A DNA stretch of 64,000 nt, taken from Paenibacillus sp. H1-7. Lineage in GTDB: Bacteria > Bacillota > Bacilli > Paenibacillales > NBRC-103111. A program made the translations under genes and the position numbers. The notes below the pieces were generated by a model. The model was not told where the DNA came from. It did no database searches and saw nothing but the letters and a program-made list of their open reading frames with translations. Below are positions 8,252-16,551 of this stretch, one piece after another. Position 1 is the stretch's first letter. Every line of letters starts with the position of its first letter. Location of the stretch: assembly GCF_022354825.1 (NCBI RefSeq), contig NZ_CP031168.1, positions 5,891,501 through 5,955,500 of the forward strand, written 5' to 3'.

Positions 8252-9367
8252 TTATTCAAGAAAATCTTTGAGACGCTTGCTTCGGCTAGGATGTCTCAGC
8301 TTGCGCAATGCTTTTGCTTCGATTTGACGAATCCGTTCGCGGGTTACGCCGAACACCTTGCCCACTTCCTCCAAGGTGCGGGTACGTCCGTCGTCCAGCC
8401 CGAAACGAAGCCGAAGTACATTTTCTTCACGCTCGGTCAATGTATCCAATACATCCTCTAGCTGTTCCTTCAACAGCTCGTATGCCGCGGCATCGGCAGG
8501 AGCGAGCGCTTCCTGATCCTCGATGAAATCTCCCAGATGCGAATCGTCCTCTTCCCCGATCGGAGTTTCCAACGATACCGGCTCCTGCGCGATTTTCATA
8601 ATTTCCCGAACCTTTTCCACGCTTAAATCCATTTCTTTCGCAATTTCTTCCGGCATCGGTTCGCGACCGAGCTCCTGAAGCAATTGACGCGATACGCGGA
8701 TCAGCTTGTTGATCGTTTCCACCATATGAACCGGAATCCGGATCGTCCGGGCTTGGTCGGCAATAGCGCGAGTAATAGCCTGACGAATCCACCAGGTTGC
8801 ATACGTACTGAACTTGAAGCCTTTGTCGTGGTCGAATTTCTCAACCGCTTTAATCAAGCCCATGTTGCCTTCCTGAATCAAATCGAGGAAAAGCATGCCA
8901 CGGCCCACATAGCGCTTTGCAATACTTACGACAAGGCGCAGGTTAGCTTCTGCCAAGCGGCGTTTGGCCTCTTCGTCTCCGAGCTCGATCCGTTTCGCGA
9001 GACCGATCTCATCCTCTGCCGATAGCAAAGGCACGCGGCCGATTTCTTTCAAATACATACGAACCGGGTCATTGATCTTGATCCCAGGCGGAAGGGACAA
9101 ATCATCGTCAAAATGAAAATCGTCCTGATCCTGATCCGGATTCATATCATTATCTTCGTCCGATTCATTGCCTACATCAATGCCCATTTCCGAGAGCTGC
9201 TCGAAAAACTCATCGATCTGTTCAGGATCCTGATCAAACGGAGCCAGCTTCTCCATAATATCTTTGTAGGTTAAAGAGGAACGCTTCTTGCCCTGCTCAA
9301 TCAGCTGCTCCTTGACTTGCTCTAACGTCAACTCAGTCTCTATCTCCGTACGTTGATCGTTCGCCAT
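8252..9367 (-). CDS. sigA: RNA polymerase primary sigma factor SigA/RpoD
   Basis: A 371-residue housekeeping sigma factor. Region 1.1 occupies the acidic N-terminus (residues ~15-95, with a run of Asp/Glu). Region 1.2 begins at [17 protein letters not shown]. Region 2 contains [12 protein letters not shown] and the -10-binding [13 protein letters not shown]. Region 3 follows, and region 4 ends with [20 protein letters not shown] for -35 contact. Length matches the Bacillus protein, which lacks the large insertion of proteobacterial sigma-70. GGAGGAGGGAG precedes the ATG. It is downstream of dnaG with a 42-nt gap, the usual dnaG-sigA pair, and ends in a terminator. Confidence 0.98.
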   Translation of the reverse strand: MANDQRTEIETELTLEQVKEQLIEQGKKRSSLTYKDIMEKLAPFDQDPEQIDEFFEQLSEMGIDVGNESDEDNDMNPDQDQDDFHFDDDLSLPPGIKINDPVRMYLKEIGRVPLLSAEDEIGLAKRIELGDEEAKRRLAEANLRLVVSIAKRYVGRGMLFLDLIQEGNMGLIKAVEKFDHDKGFKFSTYATWWIRQAITRAIADQARTIRIPVHMVETINKLIRVSRQLLQELGREPMPEEIAKEMDLSVEKVREIMKIAQEPVSLETPIGEEDDSHLGDFIEDQEALAPADAAAYELLKEQLEDVLDTLTEREENVLRLRFGLDDGRTRTLEEVGKVFGVTRERIRQIEAKALRKLRHPSRSKRLKDFLE

Positions 9368-9409
9368 AATCCAACTCCCTCCTCCCTAGAGTCATCCCCC
9401 GTTATGGAA

Positions 9410-11242
9410 CTAGGATGATTTCAATTGCTTTTCTAGGGAAATAATCTCAATGCCTATTTGTGCAGCCCGTATGATATCCCCTGAACGTTCTGCGGAAATC
9501 ATTTCTTCTCTTTTTCGCTCAATTAGCTGCTGCTGCGGATATTTTTTTATTTCCCGGATGTAATCGTCGATGACTTGATCGTTGACCCCGTGAGAATTGC
9601 CCATCATCGCAATAGAACTCGCCAAGCTTTCCAGCTCGGCTTCTTGAAGCATAGCAATAAAGCTGCTTGCGTTCGGCTCGAAGCCTTGTGCAAAATAAGC
9701 GTACAAATAAGCAGCCAGAGCCGCGTGCGCATCTACGTTAAACTGGTCCCCCAGCTCCCGCTCCACCTGCTGTGTTACTTCCCGGTCGTACATCATGATG
9801 GCCAGGAGCTGGCGTTCAGCATTATGATAAGCTAAAGATAAGGAAGGACTTCGCTCTCGAGGTGTTCCGTCATTCATAACATTATTCCACGCTTTGTCTT
9901 TATTATCCCCGAACCTGTTGTTTTTTTCCGCTTGGAGTCTAATTTCATTCAAAGTTTGAAGCGCCGCTTCATAGGAATAACGAAATTCGGATGACAGCTC
10001 TCTAACGTAGTGCTCTCTTTCGATTGGTGAAGGAATATCGGCAATAATTTTGAGCGCTTGCTGGATGTACCGAAGCTTTTCTCCATCCTCTTGCAGTTTG
10101 AAATTTTTGCGAAAATAAAGAAGTTTATATTTGATCGACGGTACGGCAGCTTCAATCACTTCCCGTACGAATCGTTCAGAACCGTTACTTGTAATATACT
10201 CGTCAGGATCTTGCCCGTTCGGGATCATCGCAATCTTGACAACGCAGCCCGCTTTTTCGAGAATCGGAATGCTCTTGTAGGCTGCGGCCTGACCCGCGGA
10301 ATCGCCGTCATAGGCGACGATAACCTGATCGGCTTGCTTGCGGATGACCTCTGCGTGCTCTTCCGTCAAAGCCGTTCCCATGGTGGCAACGCCTGTCGTA
10401 ACCCCCGCTTCCCAAGCCTTGATGACGTCTACATATCCTTCGAACAGCACCAATTGCCGGTATTTGCGGATATGAGGCCTGGATAAATGGATATTATACA
10501 AGCTTCGGCTTTTGTAAAACAGCATGGATTCCGGGCTGTTCAAATATTTCGGCTGCACATCTCCCATCGCCCTGCCGCCAAATGCTATCAGCTGACCCTT
10601 CCAATCATAAATCGGAAACAGGATCCGGTCGCGGAACTTGTCGAAATAACCTTGGCCGTCCTGCCTGGAAGAGATGAGTCCGCCTTTTTCCATTAAAGGT
10701 AAAGGAAATTGCCTCCGTTCGAGCAGCTGGGTCAACGTATCCCATTGGGTAGGAGCGTAGCCGATGCCGAACGTTTCGATAAGCTTGTCGTTCAAACCCC
10801 GTGATCGTAAATACTGCAAAGCCTGCTTGCCCTGCTCGGTATTCTTCAATATATATTGATATAATTTGCCGGCAAGCTCGTAAGCTTCGAGGAGCTTCGT
10901 CTTCTCCGGGTTTTGCTCGGAACGGCGATCCGACCTCGGGTCGATTCCGATATCCAGATTGGCGTCTTTGGCCATTTGACTGATCGCTTCCGCGAAGGTG
11001 TATCCTTCCATCGCCATCAAAAACTGAATAACGCCGCCTCCGGCTCCGCAGCCGAAGCAATGATAGATTTGCTTTTCAGGTGTGACGGTGAAAGATGGCG
11101 TTCTCTCCGAATGAAAAGGGCAAAGCCCTTTCATGTAGTGGCCCTGCTTGCTTAGATGCACATAGCGGCCGACGACATCTACAATATCATGATGCTTCAG
11201 GACCGCCTCAATGATTTCTTCAGGAATGCGTCCGTTACTCAT
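9410..11242 (-). CDS. dnaG: DNA primase
   Basis: A 610-residue primase that makes RNA primers at the replication fork. The CHC2 zinc finger is at residues ~32-60 (CPFHSERTPSF ... CFGCGAGG). The TOPRIM core shows VLFEGYVDVIKA (Glu) and AYDGDSAGQAA (Asp-x-Asp), and the helicase-binding region lies in the last ~150 residues. The start at 11242 is favoured by AAGGTG 6 nt upstream and matches the family start MSNGRIPEE; an in-frame codon at 11269 has no ribosome site. Co-directional with sigA downstream. Confidence 0.97.
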   Translation of the reverse strand: MSNGRIPEEIIEAVLKHHDIVDVVGRYVHLSKQGHYMKGLCPFHSERTPSFTVTPEKQIYHCFGCGAGGGVIQFLMAMEGYTFAEAISQMAKDANLDIGIDPRSDRRSEQNPEKTKLLEAYELAGKLYQYILKNTEQGKQALQYLRSRGLNDKLIETFGIGYAPTQWDTLTQLLERRQFPLPLMEKGGLISSRQDGQGYFDKFRDRILFPIYDWKGQLIAFGGRAMGDVQPKYLNSPESMLFYKSRSLYNIHLSRPHIRKYRQLVLFEGYVDVIKAWEAGVTTGVATMGTALTEEHAEVIRKQADQVIVAYDGDSAGQAAAYKSIPILEKAGCVVKIAMIPNGQDPDEYITSNGSERFVREVIEAAVPSIKYKLLYFRKNFKLQEDGEKLRYIQQALKIIADIPSPIEREHYVRELSSEFRYSYEAALQTLNEIRLQAEKNNRFGDNKDKAWNNVMNDGTPRERSPSLSLAYHNAERQLLAIMMYDREVTQQVERELGDQFNVDAHAALAAYLYAYFAQGFEPNASSFIAMLQEAELESLASSIAMMGNSHGVNDQVIDDYIREIKKYPQQQLIERKREEMISAERSGDIIRAAQIGIEIISLEKQLKSS

Positions 11243-11282
11243 CCTATCCACCTTCAATTCCATTAACACGTATTACTATTCG

Positions 11283-11744
11283 CTACCTCTCCGCAATCTC
11301 CTGCAAGGATCTCAAAAGTTTTGTCAAAGAATGTAGAAAAAAATGTCGATCCTCGTCGGTAAACGGTTTCGGCCCTTTGGAATGCTTGCCTCCGCGCCGC
11401 TGCTTCGCCTGCTCGTGCCTCCGGTCCAGCAAAAAATCGATTGTCCTGTCGCTGTATTGCTGGCCGCGGTTGGAGAGAGCGATGGCTTTCTTGCCGAGAG
11501 CAAGAGCCGCAAGCCCGAAATCCTGCGTCACCAGAATATCTCCGGGAGCTATCCGGTTTGCAATATACAGATCGACCGATTGATCGGAACGATCGACTTG
11601 AACAATCTGCACGCCGTCCATCGGAGACAAGCGATGATCGAAGGAAGCAACCATTACCACATCGACATGAAACTGCGCCGCAGCTTTGACGATTTCCGAC
11701 TTTACCGGACAAGCGTCGGCATCCACAATGATTTTATGAGTCAT
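11283..11744 (-). CDS. yqxD: YaiI/YqxD family (UPF0178) protein
   Basis: A 153-residue protein with the UPF0178 signature: IIVDADACPVKSEIV at the N-terminus, DILVTQDFGLAALAL in the middle and RRGGKHSKGPKPFTDEDR near the end. The fold is PIN-like with conserved acidic residues at the N-terminus, suggesting nuclease-type chemistry, but no activity is established for the family. It lies directly upstream of dnaG (41 nt), as in B. subtilis. Confidence 0.9.
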   Translation of the reverse strand: MTHKIIVDADACPVKSEIVKAAAQFHVDVVMVASFDHRLSPMDGVQIVQVDRSDQSVDLYIANRIAPGDILVTQDFGLAALALGKKAIALSNRGQQYSDRTIDFLLDRRHEQAKQRRGGKHSKGPKPFTDEDRHFFLHSLTKLLRSLQEIAER

Positions 11745-11839
11745 AATTCAAGTCCTATCGAATTCGTACTTAAGTACCACCGTAATATTATATACGATGA
11801 AGAAATAAAAAATCCTGCTCCCCATCGGGAAAAAACCGT

Positions 11840-12652
11840 TTATCGGCTTTGGAGCAATTCGATGATCAAACTCGCCGTTTCTTCGACAGCCTTGTTTGAC
11901 ACATCAATGATTCGGCAGCCCAGCCTTTTCATGATTTTGTCGGCAAATGCGAGCTCCATATTGATTCTTTCGACATTTGCGTACATTGCATCCTGAGGCA
12001 AGCCGAGCATTTTCAGTCGCTCCGAACGGATCACGTTCAGCTTCTCCGGAGTAATGCGAAGCCCGATGATTTTCTTGTTCGATACGGTGAACAGCTGTTC
12101 CGGCGGCTGAATTTCCGGCACCAGCGGAACATTGGCGACCTTGAACTTTTTGTGGGCCAAATACATGGACAACGGGGTTTTCGACGTTCGCGATACACCG
12201 ACCAGCACGATATCGGCTTGCAGCACGCCGTTGAAATCTCTTCCGTCATCATACTTCACCGCAAATTCGACCGCTTCGACCTTCTTGAAATAATCTTCAT
12301 CCAGCGGATGTATCATGCCCGGCTGATGGCGCGACTCCTGCTGCAGCTTCTTCTCAAGCGAGCCTATGATCGGCCCAAGCAAATCAATGTATTGCAGCTG
12401 GCTGCGAATCGCCTGCTCGACCAAATAATCGCGCAGCTCCGGGATGACGAGCGTAAATACGATGATTCCGTCCCTTTGCTTCGCCGTTTGGATGAGTCTG
12501 TCGATTCCCGCCCTGTCCTCCAAAAAAGGAACGATGCGCATATCCACCGGCTGAGGATAAAACTGCACCATGGCCGCGCGAACCACAGCCTCCCCCGTCT
12601 CTCCCGCAGAATCGGAAGCAACGTAGATTATCGGATTCGTTTGTTCCCCCAT
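11840..12652 (-). CDS. ppsR: Pyruvate,phosphate dikinase / PEP synthase regulatory protein (bifunctional kinase-pyrophosphorylase)
   Basis: A 270-residue DUF299/YqfL-type regulator. These proteins switch PPDK or PEP synthase off by ADP-dependent phosphorylation of an active-site Thr and on again by phosphate-dependent removal. Visible hallmarks are YVASDSAGETGEAVVRAA at the N-terminus and the P-loop-like VLVGVSRTSKTPLSMYLA near residue 150. The ATG at 12652 follows a weak AGTAGG site; a TTG 24 nt further up has none. In B. subtilis its neighbour is ccpN (and glyQS), which is absent here: recO lies directly upstream. A consensus SigA promoter precedes it. Confidence 0.93.
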   Translation of the reverse strand: MGEQTNPIIYVASDSAGETGEAVVRAAMVQFYPQPVDMRIVPFLEDRAGIDRLIQTAKQRDGIIVFTLVIPELRDYLVEQAIRSQLQYIDLLGPIIGSLEKKLQQESRHQPGMIHPLDEDYFKKVEAVEFAVKYDDGRDFNGVLQADIVLVGVSRTSKTPLSMYLAHKKFKVANVPLVPEIQPPEQLFTVSNKKIIGLRITPEKLNVIRSERLKMLGLPQDAMYANVERINMELAFADKIMKRLGCRIIDVSNKAVEETASLIIELLQSR

Positions 12653-12813
12653 GATCAACCTACTTTCTTTAGACAAGCTACTATTAATACGTATGTAACA
12701 GCGATTTGTTTCGCTTGCTTGAACAGGATTCCCTCTTCAAACAAAAAATTCCCGCCGGCATAAAGCATAAAAGAGGGTGCCGGACGAGAAGTCGTCTTTA
12801 ATGTTAATATATT

Positions 12814-12842
12814 ATATTACCAAACAGCAAGATTAATGTCAA
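12814..12842 (-). promoter_or_regulatory. SigA promoter of ppsR
   Basis: Minus-strand TTGACA (12837-12842), 17-nt spacer, TAATAT (12814-12819). It begins inside the last bases before the recO stop region and gives ppsR a leader of about 150 nt. The leader contains a CCGGCA/TGCCGG hairpin (about 12745-12785) followed by T6, which could be the recO terminator or an attenuator. Confidence 0.7.
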
Positions 12843-12846
12843 AGCT

Positions 12847-13593
12847 TTATACGCCGTATTTCTCCATTTGTTCGAGAAAATGGCGAGATTTCAAGTTGAG
12901 CCCGATATGAGCGTCAAAATAGCTCCGCATCAGCTGCTTTAAAGCCTGCTTCGTTTCAGGCTTCACATCGATTTGTCCCAGCCTGCGGATGTCGGCTTGG
13001 GCAAAAATGCGCAGCAGCTTCAGCATGCCGGCCGACAGCGGGATTGCTTGAGGGTCTTTGCCCCGGCAGCGGTCGCATAAGATGCCTCCCATCCCTGCAC
13101 TGAACCGCATATCTCCTTGCACCGACCGGCAGGAAACGCATGCATCGAGCTCCGGCAAATAACCGGCATGCATCCATATTTTCATTTCGTACATGAAGCC
13201 TATAATCTGCATGTCCTTATCTTCTTCGAGACCTTGCAGCGCGGCTCTCAGCTGCTCAAACAAAAAAGCGTTAGCCTCCTGATCGGCCAGCATCCGATCG
13301 GTCAGCTCCGCCATGTAGGAGGCATAAGCCGCTTTATACAAATCGTCCCGGATCCGGTGATGCGAATCCGTTATTTCCGCATGGTTCAGCGTACCCAGCT
13401 GCCCTGACTTGAAAAATAAATAATCGCCATACGTAAACAGCTGGGCAACGGATGCATAGCGGCTTTTCACTTTCTTCGCTCCTCTGACAATGACTGCCAT
13501 CTTGCCGAATTCGAGCGTAAACAAAGTGATGATTTTATTGCCTTCCCCATAATCCATACTGCGGATAACGATCCCCTGTACTCTGTATTGCAT
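12847..13593 (-). CDS. recO: DNA repair protein RecO
   Basis: A 248-residue recombination mediator. The N-terminal OB fold (MQYRVQGIVIRSMDYGEGNKI) binds DNA, and a four-cysteine zinc site is visible at CVSCRSVQ ... ILCDRCRG (residues ~148-173). RecO works with RecR to load RecA on SSB-coated single strands and anneals strands. The start at 13593 follows GGGGG by 8 nt. It lies downstream of yqzL and era in the conserved Firmicute order. Confidence 0.96.
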   Translation of the reverse strand: MQYRVQGIVIRSMDYGEGNKIITLFTLEFGKMAVIVRGAKKVKSRYASVAQLFTYGDYLFFKSGQLGTLNHAEITDSHHRIRDDLYKAAYASYMAELTDRMLADQEANAFLFEQLRAALQGLEEDKDMQIIGFMYEMKIWMHAGYLPELDACVSCRSVQGDMRFSAGMGGILCDRCRGKDPQAIPLSAGMLKLLRIFAQADIRRLGQIDVKPETKQALKQLMRSYFDAHIGLNLKSRHFLEQMEKYGV

Positions 13594-13622
13594 CGTCCGT
13601 TCCCCCATGCCTTGACCAAAGG

Positions 13623-13769
13623 TTATTGTAACCCGTCTGCATCGTCCGGCGAAGACTCCTCCTCCAATTCAACGTCGGAGCTATGCTCATCAAACGGAAT
13701 TTCCTTGTAAAGCAGGTAAGCATCCACATTCCCGGTCATCGAAAAATACTTCCACGAAAAATCTCTCAT
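13623..13769 (-). CDS. yqzL: YqzL family small protein
   Basis: A 48-residue protein reading MRDFSWKYFSMTGNVDAYLL..., the characteristic YqzL start, followed by YKEIPFDEHSSD and an acidic tail. YqzL is a small protein of unknown function found between era and recO in Bacillales. AGGAGA stands 9 nt before the ATG, and the recO start follows 29 nt after the stop. The gene is too short for ordinary ORF cut-offs. Confidence 0.88.
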   Translation of the reverse strand: MRDFSWKYFSMTGNVDAYLLYKEIPFDEHSSDVELEEESSPDDADGLQ

Positions 13770-13930
13770 GTGTATCCATCTCCTCTCCTGAGCACTTCAC
13801 TATAAGAAGGTTACTTAATAGCTAAGGCAAAAGGATGAACAATATTGTCGACATCATTAGGATGATACGTTTGAGGTGGAAGTATGCCAAGTAATAACTG
13901 GCATGGAATGCAAGATGCTTACACAGCCTG

Positions 13931-14842
13931 CTATTCGTTGCGGAAGCCCAGATCGCGCAGAACGCGCTCCTGGTTGCGCCAGTCCTTCTTCACTTTGACC
14001 CATAGCTCCAGGAAGGTTTTCGAGCCGAGCAGCGCTTCGATATCCTGCCGCGCCTTTTGCCCGACTTCTTTCAAGAGCGCTCCTTTTTTCCCGATAATAA
14101 TCCCTTTTTGCGAATCCCGCTCCACGTAAATGACGGCGGAAATATGTACGACTCCGTTCTCGGCCACTTTCATATCCTCAATCGCGACGGCAATGGAGTG
14201 CGGAATCTCTTCGCGCGTCAAATGCAATATTTTCTCGCGAATCAGCTCTGCGCAAACAAACTGCTCCGGATGGTCGGTGACTTGGTCTGCAGGATAATAT
14301 TGAGGGCCCTCCGGCAAAAACTTGACCACCTGTGCAAGCAATGTGTTCACATTGTTTCCTTGAATGGCGGAGATCGGAACGATTTCGGCAAAAGGATACA
14401 AATCCTTATACGTTGTAATGATCGGCAGAAGCTCTTCCGGCTGCACCTGATCGATTTTATTCATGACCAGAATGACCGGGGTCTTGATTTTCTTCAGATT
14501 TTCGATAATGAAGCGGTCTCCTCCGCCCAACCCTTCCACAACATCGATTAGAAATAAAATGGCGTCCACTTCGCTCAAGGAGCTTTCCGCCACCTTCATC
14601 ATATAATCGCCCAGCTTGGATGACGGCTTATGGATGCCCGGCGTATCGAGGAAGACGATCTGTGCTTCATCCGTCGTATACACGCCGTGGATTTTGTTGC
14701 GGGTCGTTTGCGGCTTGTCCGACATGATCGCGATTTTTTGCCCGATCACCTGGTTCATCAATGTGGATTTGCCTACATTCGGCCGGCCTATAATAGCTAC
14801 AAAGCCTGATTTAAATGCTTGTTTATTCGAATTCAATGTCAT
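13931..14842 (-). CDS. era: GTPase Era
   Basis: A 303-residue GTPase with an N-terminal G domain: G1 GRPNVGKST (residues ~19-27), G3 DTPGIHKP and G4 NKID. A C-terminal KH domain carries the GxxG-type [14 protein letters not shown]. Era binds the 3' end of 16S rRNA and assists 30S assembly. Its ATG overlaps the cdd stop codon by 4 nt (ATGA), so translation is coupled. A 161-nt gap to yqzL downstream shows no other gene. Confidence 0.98.
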   Translation of the reverse strand: MTLNSNKQAFKSGFVAIIGRPNVGKSTLMNQVIGQKIAIMSDKPQTTRNKIHGVYTTDEAQIVFLDTPGIHKPSSKLGDYMMKVAESSLSEVDAILFLIDVVEGLGGGDRFIIENLKKIKTPVILVMNKIDQVQPEELLPIITTYKDLYPFAEIVPISAIQGNNVNTLLAQVVKFLPEGPQYYPADQVTDHPEQFVCAELIREKILHLTREEIPHSIAVAIEDMKVAENGVVHISAVIYVERDSQKGIIIGKKGALLKEVGQKARQDIEALLGSKTFLELWVKVKKDWRNQERVLRDLGFRNE

Positions 14843-15258
14843 TTACGGTCAGTTCCTCCATTAAGATCATTCATTGTAAAAGCTCCCGGCAGAAGCGCGC
14901 CCACGGTCGTTTCGGCAATATCCCCTTTCGTATTCGCCAAATACACCGGCATATCCGGACGGCACAATTCAACAAGGACCTGCCGGCAAACGCCGCACGG
15001 CGTTATCGGAAGCGGAGTGTCGCCTATCACGGCCAATGCTTGAAAAGACTGCGGGGCTTCTCCATCGGCAACCGCTCTGAATAGAGCAGTCCGCTCAGCG
15101 CAATTCGTAGGGGAATAAGCCGCGTTCTCGACATTACAGCCCAAATGGACCTTCCCGCTGCTATCCAGAAGCGCAGCCCCCACCTGGAAACGGGAATAGG
15201 GTACATAAGCGTTTTGCATAGCTTGCTTAGCTAACGCGACTAATGCTTGCCGATCCAT
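14839..15258 (-). CDS. cdd: Cytidine deaminase
   Basis: A 139-residue homotetrameric-type cytidine deaminase that converts cytidine and deoxycytidine to uridines for salvage. The zinc and catalytic residues are in [18 protein letters not shown] (Cys, Glu) and [10 protein letters not shown] (two Cys). I chose the ATG at 15258, 9 nt after GGGG; two further in-frame ATG codons at 15267 and 15273 lack a spaced ribosome site. Sits between dgkA and era, as in Bacillus. Confidence 0.96.
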   Translation of the reverse strand: MDRQALVALAKQAMQNAYVPYSRFQVGAALLDSSGKVHLGCNVENAAYSPTNCAERTALFRAVADGEAPQSFQALAVIGDTPLPITPCGVCRQVLVELCRPDMPVYLANTKGDIAETTVGALLPGAFTMNDLNGGTDRK

Positions 15259-15277
15259 AAGACTCATCCCCATTCGA

Positions 15278-15979
15278 TTAAATGTGTACCAAGTAATAAG
15301 CCAGCACGGATACGAAGCTCCCTATTACGGCGCCCAATAGCAGCGCGGGAAAGCCTCTCTTCCGTTTATCGTATAATACCATCATGACCAAAAAAGCCAA
15401 TAAATACGCGAGCAGCGCAATAAAGGTGATGGTTGCGTAGCAAGCTATAAAGGTCGCAACTGCAAAAGCAAGTGCCGAGAGCAGGCTCGGCTGCACTCTT
15501 TTTCCTCCCGAGGAAAATCGGGTCTCCACTACAATTACTGTCAAAGCGACCAAGCATAACAGGATCCAGATCATTCCCGCGGAAAATACCGGACCTTCCT
15601 GGCCCTTTACATTGCGGAACAGCCGGTCGACCGGCTCGTAGAACACGATCATGCCGACAATAGCGGCAAAAGCCGCAGACACCAGTACGGAGGCTGCGGC
15701 CACATCCTTGGCTATTTTGGCCAGCGGATGGCGGTCCGGCATGGCAAGGTCGACGGCCTTTTCGACAGCCGTATTAATCAACTCCGTTACGATCATCATC
15801 GTAACGGCAAGTAAAATAAACAGGATTTCCAGCTTATGAAGACGGAAAAACAAAGCCATCACCAGAACGACGAAAGCTGCGAAAAAATGGAACTTCATGT
15901 TCCGCTGCGTGGCTAATGCATACTTGACGCCCTCATATGCGAAGCGAAAGCTCCTGTGCCACTTCACCTGCGGTCTCAC
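15278..15979 (-). CDS. dgkA: Undecaprenol/diacylglycerol kinase with PAP2-like C-terminal membrane domain
   Basis: A 233-residue membrane protein, about twice the ordinary DgkA length. Residues 1-118 are a complete kinase: three transmembrane helices, RNMKFHFFAA, the ELINTAVE motif (66-73), and DVAAASVLVSA. In Gram-positives this enzyme phosphorylates undecaprenol. Residues ~130-230 add four membrane helices laid out like a PAP2 phosphatase, but the PSGH motif reads PSLLSALAF (164-172) and the SR...H motif is missing, so phosphatase activity is unlikely. It starts with GTG overlapping the ybeY stop (GTGA). Confidence 0.88.
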   Translation of the reverse strand: MRPQVKWHRSFRFAYEGVKYALATQRNMKFHFFAAFVVLVMALFFRLHKLEILFILLAVTMMIVTELINTAVEKAVDLAMPDRHPLAKIAKDVAAASVLVSAAFAAIVGMIVFYEPVDRLFRNVKGQEGPVFSAGMIWILLCLVALTVIVVETRFSSGGKRVQPSLLSALAFAVATFIACYATITFIALLAYLLAFLVMMVLYDKRKRGFPALLLGAVIGSFVSVLAYYLVHI

Positions 15980-16548
15980 CGGGTTAATCCTGCCTGCTGC
16001 AAAATGTGCTCCTGCTTCGCAAACATGACTTTCTCTTCCTCTTCGCTCTGATGGTCGTAACCGATCAGGTGCAGGAAACCGTGCACGAACAAGAAACCTA
16101 GCTCCCGATCCACCGAGTGGCCGTACTCCTCGCTTTGTTCAATCGCCCGAGGAACGGAGATTATAATATCGCCGAGCGGCTCTTCAAATGCTTCGTATTC
16201 TTCGTCTTCATCATGCTCGTCCTGGTCGTCATCATCACGACCGTCCGCATCTAGGGCACGGCTGTCTTCAAGATCCTCCTCTTCCATTTCGCCGAATACG
16301 ATCTCGATTTCGTCGTCACCCATCTCCTGCATCGCGAAGGACAGCACGTCCGTCGGCTTGTCGAGGCCTCTGTATTCCTTGTTCAGCCGGCGAATTTCAT
16401 TGTCGTCGACAAAGGTCAGAGCAACCTCTCCATCCCGTATATTCTCAGCTTCGCCTGCAAGCTGCAGAAGCTGACGGAGCTTCTCAATCAGCTCCTCCGA
16501 AACAGGAAATTCATTTTGTTCGTTGTTCCATTCCAGCCGCAAGCTCAT
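15976..16548 (-). CDS. ybeY: Endoribonuclease YbeY (rRNA maturation) with acidic insert
   Basis: A 190-residue YbeY protein, a zinc RNase involved in 16S 3'-end processing and ribosome quality control. The zinc motif HGFLHLIGYDH gives His156, His160 and His166, and TDVLSFAM (66-73) is conserved. Between these, residues 77-124 form a strongly acidic, low-complexity insert with runs of Asp and Glu, much longer than in B. subtilis YqfG. The insert falls in a surface loop before LGDIIIS, so the catalytic core appears intact. It follows pgpH with only 3 nt. Confidence 0.95.
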   Translation of the reverse strand: MSLRLEWNNEQNEFPVSEELIEKLRQLLQLAGEAENIRDGEVALTFVDDNEIRRLNKEYRGLDKPTDVLSFAMQEMGDDEIEIVFGEMEEEDLEDSRALDADGRDDDDQDEHDEDEEYEAFEEPLGDIIISVPRAIEQSEEYGHSVDRELGFLFVHGFLHLIGYDHQSEEEEKVMFAKQEHILQQAGLTR

Positions 16549-16551
16549 ACG

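Noticed and set aside
11796-11836. Hairpin with T6 after ppsR
   Set aside because: The stem next to the T-run is only 3 bp (CCG/CGG) and the longer pairing is broken; too weak to list as a terminator.
16183-16320. Possible frameshift producing the acidic run in YbeY
   Set aside because: Both flanking conserved motifs are in the same frame and the insert itself is open; composition fits a genuine acidic loop.
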